64,000 bases of DNA. Source: a virus. The translations under genes were made by a program, and so were the position numbers. The notes under the pieces were generated by a model that searched no databases, was not told where the DNA came from, and worked only from the letters and a program-made list of their open reading frames with translations. The stretch covers positions 124,001 through 188,000 of IMG/VR virus record IMGVR_UViG_3300042317_001568. One strand, 5' to 3'. Shown here in pieces: positions 6,610 to 15,387 of this stretch (position 1 is the stretch's first letter; each line of letters starts with the position of its first letter).

Positions 6610-7554
6610 GTGTCAACAGAAACAGAGAATTTAGCAGGCGCCAGCGTCGCCGAAGCGGCTCGCGAGCTGCAGCAGAGTATGGGCGCCGTCCGCGTCATGT
6701 TTTCGTGGCTCGGTACTCAACGGAAACTTTCGGACGCGCAGACAAAACAGGCTGCGGACACTTTTTCCGCAGACGACGGGCTGGTGACAGCATCGAAGCG
6801 ACTTATCGATACCAAGCATCCGTCATATAAGGCCGTGACAGCCATCAAGAGTCAGATATCAGCCTACTGGCGCGGCATCACGCTGCCGTATCCACAAGAA
6901 AGCATCAGGCTTATTCGGCAAAGCGACGTCGCAGGATTTGAAACAAAGATGCAGGAGTTTCGCACGATGCTGCACGCCGCGGCGTCTAATCTGCAGCTGG
7001 AGTACGAAACCATCAAAGCTGGCGCGCGTGAAAAGCTGGGTACGCTTTACAACGAGGCTGATTATCCTACCAGCCTTGAAAACGTATTTGACATCAAATG
7101 GGATTTTCCGTCGGTTGAGCCGCCGAACTATCTCATGAATTACAACCCAGAACTGTATGAGCAGGAAAGAAACAAAATCCAGCAGCGGTTTGAGGATGCC
7201 GTCGCGCTAGCAGAAAACGCTTTTGCGGAACAGCTGAAAGGACTTGTAGACCATCTTATTGAGCGCCTTACCGACAATCCGGATGGTACACGAAAAACCT
7301 TTCGATCGTCGGCAATCGCAAACTTCAAAGAATTTGCCGATAATTTTCGTCGTATGAATGTGCGTTCAAACGCGCAGTTAGAACAACTTGTTACGCAAGC
7401 TGAAAGCCTTGTCGGCGGTGTGGACGTCGATGACTTGAAGAAAAAGAAAGATTTGCGACAGGAACTCACGTCGCAGATGTCGACTATCCAAACAGCGCTA
7501 GACAGTCTTGTAACCAACGCCCCGAGTCGCCGCATTGTGCCAATGAACGATTAA
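6610..7554 (+). CDS. Large helical hypothetical protein (314 aa)
   Basis: GTG start at 6610 with GGGAA upstream. The N-terminal part has KHPSYKAVTAIKSQISAYWRGITLPYPQESIRLIR, a pattern seen in uncharacterised phage and planctomycete proteins (possibly DUF3150-like). The C-terminal two-thirds is helical with coiled-coil character. No catalytic motif is visible. It could be a partner of the AAA+ ATPase upstream, but only position suggests this. It overlaps the next gene by one base. Confidence 0.6.
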   Translation: MSTETENLAGASVAEAARELQQSMGAVRVMFSWLGTQRKLSDAQTKQAADTFSADDGLVTASKRLIDTKHPSYKAVTAIKSQISAYWRGITLPYPQESIRLIRQSDVAGFETKMQEFRTMLHAAASNLQLEYETIKAGAREKLGTLYNEADYPTSLENVFDIKWDFPSVEPPNYLMNYNPELYEQERNKIQQRFEDAVALAENAFAEQLKGLVDHLIERLTDNPDGTRKTFRSSAIANFKEFADNFRRMNVRSNAQLEQLVTQAESLVGGVDVDDLKKKKDLRQELTSQMSTIQTALDSLVTNAPSRRIVPMND

Positions 7555-8765
7555 TGAGTGAACCAACTAACATCACGACACCCTCACTAACAACCCCCGA
7601 GCCCACCCCCATTTATCTTGACCGCGCCGAAAACGGCGCAGTAGCAACTGCGGCAATCGTGTCGGGCACGTGGGTTAATGCCGCAGCTATAGCGGCCGCC
7701 GGCGCCGCTGGCGACACGCTGTCACCGAGGCTGGCCAGTGAATTTGGGCCACCAAAGACTATCCCCGCGCCCGTTAAACCAAAAATAAAGCGGGCGCCAA
7801 AACACGATTTCAAAGACGGCCGCGGCCGCGTATTTGCGCATAGGCACGCCAATGGCGGCGGGTGGGTCGAAGATACGGCCCATGTGGGAGCTGACGTGTA
7901 TGTCGGTTCCGGCGCGCAAATTATGAACAACGCCTCCGTATTTGGTCGCGAAATTCGCATTGAGGCAAAGGCTAAGGTTTCAGGTAACGCGTCGATAATG
8001 CGAGAAACGCGTGTCGCCGGCGAATGCGTAGTAAGCGGAAAGGCTGTTGTTATTGCCAGCTCGCTGTACGGCGAATGTCGTGTTACCGGTAACGCTGAAG
8101 TCTCGTATTGCAATATGGAACACGCGGTCACGGTATGCGGCTCAGCGCACGTCCGCGGCTCACGTTGCCGAGGGCGCGTACTCATTGATGACAACGCCGT
8201 CGCCGTGGCTACGTTTATGCGAGGCTTTATCAAATTAAGCGGCAATTCTGTCGCTGTTAGGTCGACGTTAGAGGGCCTTGTAGAGATACGAGACTTCGGG
8301 CAGATTCTGCGATCTTGCGCAGCTAACTATCAGTATTTCACGAATTATCTTGAGTGGCGTAAATACAGCACCCGCATGGTTCGCCCGGAATTTTTTATCT
8401 GTATCGCCGGCTCGTCGACAATTCAAAACGACACAAATTTGTCGGGCGCTTTGTTCGTCGGCGGTAAATCACTGATCGACAATTGTCGCGTGCACATTGA
8501 CTATCGGATTGCGGGGTCAGACATCTATCCAGTCCGCAACCAAGACGGGACCTATGATCTTGGTCCGCCGCGTATTGAACGTAGAAACGTCGCTGACAAA
8601 AAATGGTCCAGTTCTGACATTCGTAGTATGGAGGAGCTTGACCGGCTAATAAACGACACTACGACAAATGCTACCGGACAAATGCGCGTAGTGCGCCGAG
8701 AAGAACTGCAATCACCGTACAGCCTCGAACGGATGCCAAACGGCCGGAGGATCGTTCCCGTATGA
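7554..8765 (+). CDS. Left-handed beta-helix (hexapeptide-type) protein, YdcK-like
   Basis: Residues 1-95 are a low-complexity Ala/Pro/Thr linker. Residues about 100-330 show imperfect repeats in the pattern V/A-x-G-x-A-x-V (AHVGADVYVGSGAQIMNNASVFG, then AKVSGNASI, CVVSGKAVV, CRVTGNAEV), as in left-handed parallel beta-helices of hexapeptide acyltransferases and YdcK-like proteins. No acyltransferase catalytic His is evident in the repeats, so a structural or binding role is likely. The C-terminal 70 residues are outside the helix. Phage cargo function unknown. Confidence 0.65.
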   Translation: MSEPTNITTPSLTTPEPTPIYLDRAENGAVATAAIVSGTWVNAAAIAAAGAAGDTLSPRLASEFGPPKTIPAPVKPKIKRAPKHDFKDGRGRVFAHRHANGGGWVEDTAHVGADVYVGSGAQIMNNASVFGREIRIEAKAKVSGNASIMRETRVAGECVVSGKAVVIASSLYGECRVTGNAEVSYCNMEHAVTVCGSAHVRGSRCRGRVLIDDNAVAVATFMRGFIKLSGNSVAVRSTLEGLVEIRDFGQILRSCAANYQYFTNYLEWRKYSTRMVRPEFFICIAGSSTIQNDTNLSGALFVGGKSLIDNCRVHIDYRIAGSDIYPVRNQDGTYDLGPPRIERRNVADKKWSSSDIRSMEELDRLINDTTTNATGQMRVVRREELQSPYSLERMPNGRRIVPV

Positions 8766-9049
8766 GCGCTAGTATGAAACTATTCGTTCGACCTGACGGC
8801 ACTATGCAGTGTCTATATGGTGAAATTGTAGACCTTGGGCAATTTGGCGCGCTGGATATTCGGCGCGCGAGCCATGTTGAGCCAGACCCAGAAAACCCGG
8901 GTACGTGGTTCGTAGATTTGGCGCCGGTTGGCGGGCCGCGGATTACCGGGTATGCTACGCGAGCTCAGGCGCTAAACGCCGAAGAGCTGTGGCTGCACGG
9001 GAAAATGCGCCACACACATGTCGAGGCCCGCCAATGCCCTGTCAGCTAA
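8762..9049 (+). CDS. Planctomycete-type hypothetical protein (95 aa)
   Basis: The start overlaps the previous stop (ATGA). The product has MKLFVRPDGTMQCLY, then LDIRRASHVEPD and FVDLAPVGGPRITGYATRAQALNAE, ending in a helix with ELWLHG. I recall this layout from short planctomycete genome ORFs of unknown function. It overlaps the next gene by 16 nt. Confidence 0.6.
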   Translation: MSASMKLFVRPDGTMQCLYGEIVDLGQFGALDIRRASHVEPDPENPGTWFVDLAPVGGPRITGYATRAQALNAEELWLHGKMRHTHVEARQCPVS

Positions 9050-9396
9050 CATGGGAACACAACGACACCGACGGCAACAATCCGCTCGCCCGGGCTGGTT
9101 GTTTTACGTTTGAAGTTGACTTCGACTTTGAACCCGGCGACAATGTGCCGGAATTTTTAATACACGATGCGGACAACAATAAACCGCAAGTGACGTTCCT
9201 TGACGTATTTTGCAACGAAGTAAATTTCTCGGACGACGAAAAAGGACCGCGGCTTCCAACTTTTGAAGAAAAATCAGAGCTGGAACGGTGGTTTGACAAT
9301 CAACTCCGCAATGACACCGAACTGCAAAATAGCATCAAGGAACAATGCGTCGACCTCGTAAATTTCGGGGCCGATGGTGACGATTGGGATGATTAA
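9034..9396 (+). CDS. Acidic hypothetical protein (120 aa)
   Basis: ATG 9034 gives MPCQLTWEHNDTDGNNPLARAGCF. The product is strongly acidic (many D/E runs, ends DGDDWDD). A beta-rich N-terminal half is followed by helices. No recognised family. An open frame extends upstream to 8905 but that part is a shadow of the gene before. Confidence 0.55.
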   Translation: MPCQLTWEHNDTDGNNPLARAGCFTFEVDFDFEPGDNVPEFLIHDADNNKPQVTFLDVFCNEVNFSDDEKGPRLPTFEEKSELERWFDNQLRNDTELQNSIKEQCVDLVNFGADGDDWDD

Positions 9397-9436
9397 CCTG
9401 TGGGATACCCCCACTTAACAAGGAAGAGGTAGACAA

Positions 9437-9820
9437 ATGCGTTCTGCATTTTTTGGAATGATTCTGTGCGTCTGTGGTTCCGCGTTCGCCGGTGACGAGG
9501 GCAGCGTGCTCGTAAACGCCGCCCCGACGCCCGCAGCAGCTCCTGTAGCGGTTGTCAGCAGCAACGCCTGCTGCAACGAGTGCGCCTGCGCGTCAGCCGC
9601 TCCGGCCCGCGTGCGCGGTCGGTACCGCATCGTAACGGAAAGCTGCGACGCCTGCACCGGCAGCAAGTCGCGGAGCGTAACCCGCGGCGTTGTGCGCGGG
9701 ACGGGCGAGGTGGTCCGCGGGGTCGGCGCGGCGACGGTGAACGTCGTCACGCTGCCTGTGCGCGCCATCCGCGGTTGCCGTAGCGGCAGCTGCAGCGCCG
9801 CCGGTAGTTGCTGCAACTGA
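9437..9820 (+). CDS. Secreted Cys-rich small protein with signal peptide
   Basis: Residues 1-19 form a classical Sec signal peptide (MRSAFFGMILCVCGSAFA, cleavage after AFA). The mature part has a CCNECAC cluster (about 46-52), CDACTG (about 72), a Gly/Arg/Val repeat region (RGVVRGTGEVVRGVGA) and a Cys-rich tail (GCRSGSCSAAGSCCN). Multiple Cys pairs imply disulfides outside the cytoplasm. Similar short secreted proteins are a planctomycete habit. In a phage it could modify the host envelope or block superinfection. The GC-rich gene has GGAAGAGG upstream and its own terminator downstream, so it behaves as a unit of its own. Confidence 0.7.
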   Translation: MRSAFFGMILCVCGSAFAGDEGSVLVNAAPTPAAAPVAVVSSNACCNECACASAAPARVRGRYRIVTESCDACTGSKSRSVTRGVVRGTGEVVRGVGAATVNVVTLPVRAIRGCRSGSCSAAGSCCN

Positions 9821-9844
9821 TCGAAATCAGTTGTAACTCATAGA

Positions 9845-9882
9845 GGGGCGCCGGGTATGCACTCGGCGCCCCTTCTCTTTTT
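9845..9882 (+). terminator. Strong Rho-independent terminator
   Basis: GGGGCGCCG (9845-9853) pairs perfectly with CGGCGCCCC (9864-9872) across a 10-nt loop, followed by TTCTCTTTTT. It ends the transcript of the secreted Cys-rich protein. Confidence 0.85.
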
Positions 9883-9894
9883 CAGGAGCAGACA

Positions 9895-10137
9895 ATGCCA
9901 TACTTTCGAATTCGAATTAGTCAAAGCAATTGCACGACTTATCACATCGACGCCTCCAGCGCCCAAGCCGCAAAACAATTTGTCCAAGAAGCGCACGCCG
10001 CTAAGGACACAAATATGGTCAGCGGCCTGTACCGTGTTGAAGACATTAGCGACGAAAACACAGAAGTGGTGCGCATGCCTGACGACGGAGAAATTTACCG
10101 GGCTGATCGTGTAAACGCTGGATTAAAGGACCTGTAA
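9895..10137 (+). CDS. Hypothetical protein (80 aa)
   Basis: ATG 9895 has CAGGAGC upstream, just after the terminator T tract. The protein is mixed alpha/beta with no motif. It is the first gene of a long run of small accessory genes that continue to about 18.4 kb, most linked by short overlaps or gaps. Confidence 0.6.
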   Translation: MPYFRIRISQSNCTTYHIDASSAQAAKQFVQEAHAAKDTNMVSGLYRVEDISDENTEVVRMPDDGEIYRADRVNAGLKDL

Positions 10138-10138
10138 C

Positions 10139-10660
10139 ATGGGAATTGACATCTATCTTGAGTGGGAAGGTATGACCGAAGATGACCGCAAAAACCAGAG
10201 CGCCGCTGCGTGGTCATTAGAAGGCGGCCGTGTCGGTTATCTGCGGGAAGCGTATCACGGAGAGCCGTACGCTACCCAAATCCTCGTACGAGAGGCTTTT
10301 GAGGCAGACTCATGTAAGGCTGAAATACCGGCGGCCACGCTTAGAGCCCGAATGACGCAGGTCACCGAACCAGTATACGGAAAAACTGGCGGGCACGACA
10401 CGGCCGTCGCCGTTGGCGAGATGCTACAAGAGCTAGCAAAAATCAGTTCTAACACGCATGTAAGTGGCACGTGTCGCGGTCGGGGGCAGACTTCGCCAAT
10501 GACCGTGGAGGAAGCGGTTACCGAACGCGCAATCAAACTCTACAACGCAAACAACTCCGAGGTTGCGGAAGTAAAACGTTCTTTTTGGGATTTTGTCAGG
10601 CTCGCCGAAAAAATGGAGTTGGCCACCGGCAAGCCGTGCACAATTTACGCCTCCTATTAG
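10139..10660 (+). CDS. Phage hypothetical protein, MGIDIYLEW type
   Basis: The 173-aa protein starts MGIDIYLEWEGMTEDD and includes VGYLREAYHGEPYAT, a start I have seen in phage proteins of unknown function. C-terminal residues 130-170 are helical (SFWDFVRLAEKMELATGK). No catalytic motif is assigned. Confidence 0.6.
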   Translation: MGIDIYLEWEGMTEDDRKNQSAAAWSLEGGRVGYLREAYHGEPYATQILVREAFEADSCKAEIPAATLRARMTQVTEPVYGKTGGHDTAVAVGEMLQELAKISSNTHVSGTCRGRGQTSPMTVEEAVTERAIKLYNANNSEVAEVKRSFWDFVRLAEKMELATGKPCTIYASY

Positions 10661-10669
10661 AGAAACAGC

Positions 10670-11083
10670 ATGCCAAAAACCACAGCCATTGAAATCATTA
10701 AAGAGTTTTGTGCTTTTCTGCAAGATTACGGCGTCACCGAAGTAACAGCAACCTATGACGGTTCGGGCGACTCTGGCGACATGGATTTCTCTTTCAATAT
10801 GGTCGAGCATCGACCGCAGATTGGCAACGTCGAGCCGCAAACAAATTCTTCGTGGCGGAGTCAGGCGGCAATAAAAAATATCATTACTAACACTGTCGGC
10901 GGAACAATCTGTCCCGTTGCGTTTGACAATTTTATTGACGCGGTATGGGAGCTGTTACCCGGCGGCTGGGAAATTGACGACGGGGCATACGGTGAAATCC
11001 ATATAGACGTCCGCGAAAAAACTATAAACGTAGAACACAGCGAACGTTATACGGAAGTGACAACTACGGAACAAACGTACTGA
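10670..11083 (+). CDS. DUF6878-like protein
   Basis: The 137-aa product contains VTATYDGSGDSGDMDF, then PGGWEIDDGAYGEIHIDV and a C-terminal strand with VEHSERYTE. This is the pattern of DUF6878-type proteins found in phages and planctomycetes. Function unknown. Overlaps the next gene by one base. Confidence 0.6.
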   Translation: MPKTTAIEIIKEFCAFLQDYGVTEVTATYDGSGDSGDMDFSFNMVEHRPQIGNVEPQTNSSWRSQAAIKNIITNTVGGTICPVAFDNFIDAVWELLPGGWEIDDGAYGEIHIDVREKTINVEHSERYTEVTTTEQTY

Positions 11084-11289
11084 TGACCATCGACGAAGCA
11101 ATTGCCAATTTGCAGCGCGCTAAAGCACGCGGTGTAAAAACCGTTATTTTGGCCTATTGGACCGCCGACACGTTTGACAGACCAGACGACGAAAACTGGC
11201 AAACAGACGCCGAAATTGTCGAAGACAAATTTGATTGGTCGGCTACCCACTCCGACCTGATGTCATGTCGAGATTTGTACGGAGGATAA
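11083..11289 (+). CDS. Small phage/planctomycete protein (68 aa)
   Basis: The sequence begins MTIDEAIANLQRAKARGVK and continues VILAYWTADTFDRPDDENW, ending with KFDWSATHSDL. This tight pattern recurs in small phage and bacterial proteins of unknown function. It starts on the last base of the previous gene and directly precedes the DUF6915-type gene. Confidence 0.65.
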   Translation: MTIDEAIANLQRAKARGVKTVILAYWTADTFDRPDDENWQTDAEIVEDKFDWSATHSDLMSCRDLYGG

Positions 11290-11655
11290 ATGGCCCACCC
11301 ATATCATCACGCCCTGTCTTCTGTGAAGAAATGGGGCGGCAAACCCGAGGACTACCAAGCCATTCACGACTGGTTTGACGAGTCCAAAGCGCATGTCGCG
11401 GACTTTCGCCATCGCGCCCTTCGGCACCACAGCGAAGGCATCTTTATGGCGGAAAAGATATTTGGAACGACGATCACAAACGCGGACGGGCGCGTTGTCC
11501 CCGTGCGCTATATCGGCGAGCAGCATGTCAAAGAAGACTTAGGAAAAATCCCTACGCTTGCTGACTGGTTGCTGAATATTCAACCGCAAGGATGGATGCT
11601 CGGCCGCGGAAAGAATCTGGAGGCAGAACTTGAAGCTAGTTCCGCAGCTGCCTGA
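11290..11655 (+). CDS. DUF6915-like protein
   Basis: The 121-aa product starts MAHPYHHALSSVKKWGGKPEDY and includes DFRHRALRHHSEGIF, VPVRYIGEQHVKEDLGKIPTLADWL. These blocks match DUF6915, a His-rich family that I associate mainly with planctomycete and phage genomes. The conserved His cluster (H3, H6, H7, RHRALRHH) could bind metal. No activity is known. Confidence 0.7.
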   Translation: MAHPYHHALSSVKKWGGKPEDYQAIHDWFDESKAHVADFRHRALRHHSEGIFMAEKIFGTTITNADGRVVPVRYIGEQHVKEDLGKIPTLADWLLNIQPQGWMLGRGKNLEAELEASSAAA

Positions 11656-11833
11656 AGAAGAACAACTACACACGCTAGCAATCAAAAAAAGCGACGTCGC
11701 TATTGTCGCATCGGCGTTGGCGTTTTTTTACGCCAATCGAGACACGGCAAAAGTCTCGGGAACGGACGCCGAACAAATTAAGGGCCTATTTGAGTTTTTC
11801 AAAAATGTCTACAACTCTAAGGGAGCAATTTAA
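11630..11833 (+). CDS. Hypothetical protein (67 aa)
   Basis: The ATG at 11630 overlaps the DUF6915-like gene by 26 nt. The short protein is largely helical, with one hydrophobic helix (VAIVASALAFFYA) that may pack or touch the membrane. No family recognised. It shares its last base with the next start. Confidence 0.5.
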   Translation: MKLVPQLPEEEQLHTLAIKKSDVAIVASALAFFYANRDTAKVSGTDAEQIKGLFEFFKNVYNSKGAI

Positions 11834-12249
11834 TGGGAACCTGTGTATTTAACACCACCGAGCTTAAACGCTGCGTCCAGCACGCACTGAACGCCAGCCA
11901 GCACGAAATGCCATTTGCAGAAGACGAGACACCCACGCCGGCGTTGTTGTTTGTGCACGATGACGGCGTCTATTTAATGAGCAATGGCATTCCGCGGGAT
12001 TTTGCAGACGACACGGAATCTCAGTCGTATGTCGTGCACGCGGCCACCACCAATCCAAACGTAGACGAAGACTGGTGGCATAACGCCGCGGACCTCGTTG
12101 GCGGCGACGATTTTGTGGAAATAATACCGGTTACGCAGCAGTGGCTTGAAGACTGCGACACGTTCACAGAATGCTACGTCACGGTCAACGGCACCCGGTT
12201 AGAGGCTGGTTTTCACAAACGGCGGTCGCCTGAGCCGGTCGGCGTATGA
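11833..12249 (+). CDS. DUF3085-like protein
   Basis: The 138-aa product has an N-terminal helix (TTELKRCVQHALNASQH), a strand pair LLFVHDDGVYLMSNGIPRDF, and later YVVHAATTNPN. This order resembles DUF3085 proteins, which have no proven role. The match is partial and from memory. Confidence 0.5.
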   Translation: MGTCVFNTTELKRCVQHALNASQHEMPFAEDETPTPALLFVHDDGVYLMSNGIPRDFADDTESQSYVVHAATTNPNVDEDWWHNAADLVGGDDFVEIIPVTQQWLEDCDTFTECYVTVNGTRLEAGFHKRRSPEPVGV

Positions 12250-12461
12250 GCCCTGTATCAGGAATCTCTATCTTTTTTACGCCAGACGAAATAGCGTGGC
12301 TGAACTGGGTTGTAACCGATGTGCTAAAAAACAGCGCGATGACACAGCACGCAGCAGTCAAAAAAATTACCGACGCTCAAAACCTTTTTACAGACGTGCA
12401 GGAAGTGCTTGAACAAACTGGCAAAGAAATCGAAGAAAAAGACGAAGCCAAAAGAAATTAA
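12246..12461 (+). CDS. Hypothetical protein (71 aa)
   Basis: Starts within the previous stop (ATGA). It consists of a short beta start followed by two long helices and a charged tail (KEIEEKDEAKRN). No family recognised. Its end overlaps an open frame of the next gene, whose more likely start lies further on. Confidence 0.5.
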   Translation: MSPVSGISIFFTPDEIAWLNWVVTDVLKNSAMTQHAAVKKITDAQNLFTDVQEVLEQTGKEIEEKDEAKRN

Positions 12462-12477
12462 AACATGGCGGCAGGCA

Positions 12478-12855
12478 ATGACGTTTGATTTACGTCGCAC
12501 GTCGCCCATAGCGTTTGAAGCGGAAACACTCGAAAGAGGCGTAAATTTCTTTGTGCTTATGCTGGAAAAGCTTGGAGCGTATACGTGCTTTAGTTGCGAA
12601 GGCCACCCAAACAGTTTTTATTTGACATTTGTAGCGCCGATTAATCTGGCCGTGCGTATTCGCAGTTGCGGGTTTTTCACCGTGGAACTAGAAGGCCACA
12701 ATTACTGGAGCATTCGAATAAACCGCGACGTTACGGAACAAACGCGAGTAAGCATTCTGACGTACGCTGCCGAAGCTTGGGCAAAAGAATTTGGACCTAT
12801 TACCTACGTAAAGGATGTGTATGTCAACCGTAGCAGAAATCAAAAAAGAAGTTGA
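12478..12855 (+). CDS. Phage protein with CEGH motif (125 aa)
   Basis: ATG 12478 is preferred over a TTG at 12409 that would overlap the previous gene by 53 nt. The core is YTCFSCEGHPNSFYLTF, a motif typical of a phage protein family of unknown function, often written as SCEGHP. A second conserved-looking block is EGHNYWSIRINRD. Cys and His could coordinate metal. Confidence 0.6.
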   Translation: MTFDLRRTSPIAFEAETLERGVNFFVLMLEKLGAYTCFSCEGHPNSFYLTFVAPINLAVRIRSCGFFTVELEGHNYWSIRINRDVTEQTRVSILTYAAEAWAKEFGPITYVKDVYVNRSRNQKRS

Positions 12856-13111
12856 TGAGCTTGTAGGATTTCCTGTGCGCGTGGCTATTGTGCCCGATGG
12901 TTTTTCGCGAAATCATTTTGGCCCGCAGGTCGCCGTCGCAGGGGTTCTAGAGCGCAAAGAAGACAGCCGCGGCCAACCACATTACCGAGCAATGTGCGAC
13001 AGCGACAATTTTGCGTACTTTCAACTGGACAATGTAGTGCTCGTAAACACGTTAGCTACTGTGCCCACAATTACTCTAAACATACCGGTTGATACAGGCG
13101 AGGGTGATTAA
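12821..13111 (+). CDS. Hypothetical protein (96 aa)
   Basis: ATG 12821 has AAGGA 5 nt upstream; an in-frame GTG at 12815 is less likely. The product looks beta-rich after an N-terminal helix (MSTVAEIKKEVDELVGF). No motif recognised. It overlaps its upstream neighbour by 35 nt and the next by one base. Confidence 0.55.
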   Translation: MSTVAEIKKEVDELVGFPVRVAIVPDGFSRNHFGPQVAVAGVLERKEDSRGQPHYRAMCDSDNFAYFQLDNVVLVNTLATVPTITLNIPVDTGEGD

Positions 13112-14067
13112 TGCCTAATTGGTGTTCTAACTACATCATTTTGAAAAACAAGAATGAAGCGCTATTGCAGCGCTTTGTGGACGCGTATAACGCCGGCGAG
13201 GTCATGCAGGATTTTCGACCGTGCCCACAAGACCTGCGCGACACCACTGCTGGCTATCCGGCAAACGAAAACGAGCGGGCAGCAAACGAGCAGAAAAAAC
13301 GCAGCAATTTAACTCAGTACGGTCACGAGACATGGTACGACTGGAACGTGGCGAACTGGGGCAGCAAGTGGGATTTTGGAAAGCGCGAATATGAAGACCC
13401 GATAAAACTTGAAAGCACGCGCGACGGCGTCTGCGTCAAAGTAGGGTTTGATACCGCGTGGTCGCCGCCCGTCGAATTTTATACGTATTTGCGCCAAGAA
13501 TACGGTTTCGATGTCGTAGCTTATTATTTTGAGCCGGGTGTGGGATATTGCGGCACGATCAAAAATGAGCAAGACGACTACATCGATATCGAGGATTTCA
13601 CGCCTGAATGGCTAAAAACCCACGTGCCGGCCAAACTACTGACCGTGTTCAATATGCTAGAGCAGGCAGAAGAAATGCAAGAAACTGAAAAGGAGTGGGA
13701 GGCAATGCAGCAAGCACAAAACGCCGTCGAACTAAAATACAATAACGGCGATGACGACTATAGCGCGTCTGAAGGCGATATTATTATTGAAGGCCATCGC
13801 TTGATCTGCACCTGCTCCGCCTGTCCGGAGCAGTACGAAGTGTTTCATGATCAATCTCGGCAACACATTGGTTACCTGCGGTTACGACACGGGAAGTTTC
13901 GGGCGGATTACCCCGATTGTGGCGGCGAAACTGTATACGACGCAACGACTAAAGGCGACGGTAATTTTGAGGACGACGAACGAATGGAGCACCTAACCAA
14001 CGCGGTCAGGGCTTTATCCCGGCGGTATTTAACCGACACCGAGCTTGACGGAAAAACCGAAACATGA
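13111..14067 (+). CDS. YubB/Api92-like ferredoxin-fold protein with C-terminal extension
   Basis: The start MPNWCSNYIIL is diagnostic of the phage Api92/YubB family, whose N-terminal domain has a ferredoxin-like fold. Conserved aromatic blocks follow: YDWNVANWGSKWD (about 80) and VGFDTAWSPPVEFY (about 115). Residues 220-318 form a second domain with CTCSACPEQYEVFHD, GYLRLRHGKFRADYPDCGG and ENAVRALS-type helix. That part resembles planctomycete phage ORFs often encoded alone, so this looks like a fusion. Function unknown. Confidence 0.65.
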   Translation: MPNWCSNYIILKNKNEALLQRFVDAYNAGEVMQDFRPCPQDLRDTTAGYPANENERAANEQKKRSNLTQYGHETWYDWNVANWGSKWDFGKREYEDPIKLESTRDGVCVKVGFDTAWSPPVEFYTYLRQEYGFDVVAYYFEPGVGYCGTIKNEQDDYIDIEDFTPEWLKTHVPAKLLTVFNMLEQAEEMQETEKEWEAMQQAQNAVELKYNNGDDDYSASEGDIIIEGHRLICTCSACPEQYEVFHDQSRQHIGYLRLRHGKFRADYPDCGGETVYDATTKGDGNFEDDERMEHLTNAVRALSRRYLTDTELDGKTET

Positions 14068-14597
14068 CATCTCCAATTCAGCGCATCCAAGAAATACAAC
14101 AGAAAAAAATACAGGCAGAAGAACAACGGCGCCGACGTATCGACGCGCGGCGTAACCGCGAAATCAACGCGTTTGTGGCATCGCCTGTCTATCAACTGCT
14201 ATCAACTATGTGGCACATGCCACTACAGCAAAAATATCGCGCTGATATTGGACCGATCCTTGCTCACGCAATTCGCAATAATCGCGAGGACGTGCTTGCC
14301 GGCAAAACTTCTATCGTAGCTATGGCCCGCCACGGCAGCATGTCGGGCGTCATGTGGCGATGCGAAGAATTAGAGAGCGGCAATATTTGTTATAGCGTAG
14401 ACGGCGTTTATGGTTTTAAACACAACGCGGTTGGCGCCGAAGGCATCCAACTTTTTGAAGACAGCTTTGTGGAGTATGTCGCCGAAATACTTGATCCCGC
14501 CTGCGTAACGGAAACCGCCGGAACGTATGTCGCCCCCACTGAAACGACAAGCACGCGCGACAATACACCAAAACGAGTCATTCAGGCCATCACATGA
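14064..14597 (+). CDS. Hypothetical protein (177 aa)
   Basis: ATGA overlap with the previous gene. The N-terminus (residues 5-40) is a basic, charged helix likely to form a coiled coil (IQEIQQKKIQAEEQRRRRIDARRNRE). The rest is a compact domain with no motif, and the C-terminal tail is Thr/Pro-rich. Confidence 0.55.
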   Translation: MTSPIQRIQEIQQKKIQAEEQRRRRIDARRNREINAFVASPVYQLLSTMWHMPLQQKYRADIGPILAHAIRNNREDVLAGKTSIVAMARHGSMSGVMWRCEELESGNICYSVDGVYGFKHNAVGAEGIQLFEDSFVEYVAEILDPACVTETAGTYVAPTETTSTRDNTPKRVIQAIT

Positions 14598-14872
14598 CCC
14601 CCGTAACAGTTCAATTTGACAATGGTTTTGACTGGGAGTTACTGCACGAACAAAAGCAGGAATTGCTCAAGCTTATCTTCAGCGAGTTTGGCGAGGTCCA
14701 AGACGTTCCGCACCCACTAGATTATATCGTGGCAATTATCGATGAAGTGCAATATCAGGCTGCCGACGCTGGCGAGCCCGTAGTTTTTGATGATGACGAA
14801 CTCAACGACGAGTTAACCGAAATCGATGCTTTGCTGGAAGGAGTAATCGAAAGTGACAAAGAAAAAGTCTGA
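14594..14872 (+). CDS. Acidic hypothetical protein (92 aa)
   Basis: ATGA overlap with the preceding gene. The product is acidic, with many D/E residues in its second half (FDDDELNDELTEID). Hydrophobic heptads suggest helical bundling. No family recognised. Overlaps the next gene by 20 nt. Confidence 0.5.
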   Translation: MTPVTVQFDNGFDWELLHEQKQELLKLIFSEFGEVQDVPHPLDYIVAIIDEVQYQAADAGEPVVFDDDELNDELTEIDALLEGVIESDKEKV

Positions 14873-15377
14873 ATACGACGTGTTACAGCTAATAGCCAAT
14901 GAGCAGCACGAACTGCAGCAAAAGAAGGGCAGCAACTTAGCCAAAAAGCTTGAGTTACTGTCTCGTAAAAAGGCTGCGTGGATACAGACCGGCATTCCGC
15001 AAATGTGGGAAGACGTCAAGCACATTGAAGTAAAAAATTTTGCGCGCCGCGACGTCGCCGGAGAAACACCGCCGTTGGTCGATTTTGTTAACCCCTTGGC
15101 AGAGTGCAACATATACGGCAACGGGTTAGCGCTGCACGACAGCAGATTTACGGAGGTTGTCTGGCAAGTTATCGCAGAGAACGACCGCAAAGTGGATTCA
15201 TCCTTGCAATATGTTACGTACGATAACGGATACGTAAATACGCCAGAAGAAATGCAGCAAAGTTTTATCAAATGGCTGGCGCGACGTATTGACCACCGCG
15301 TTGTCGTTGATCTGGGTTACACCCCCAAAGAAATCAAAAAAGCTGAGCGGCGCATTCTCTTAGAAGCAACAAATTAA
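14853..15377 (+). CDS. Hypothetical protein (174 aa)
   Basis: GTG start at 14853. The upstream GGAAGGAG (near 14837) is about 9 nt away, which supports it. N-terminal residues 1-45 are a Lys-rich coiled coil. The C-terminal part has a helix ending in HRVVVDLGYTPKEIKKAERR. No recognised domain. Confidence 0.55.
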   Translation: MTKKKSEYDVLQLIANEQHELQQKKGSNLAKKLELLSRKKAAWIQTGIPQMWEDVKHIEVKNFARRDVAGETPPLVDFVNPLAECNIYGNGLALHDSRFTEVVWQVIAENDRKVDSSLQYVTYDNGYVNTPEEMQQSFIKWLARRIDHRVVVDLGYTPKEIKKAERRILLEATN

Positions 15378-15387
15378 CAAATAACCT

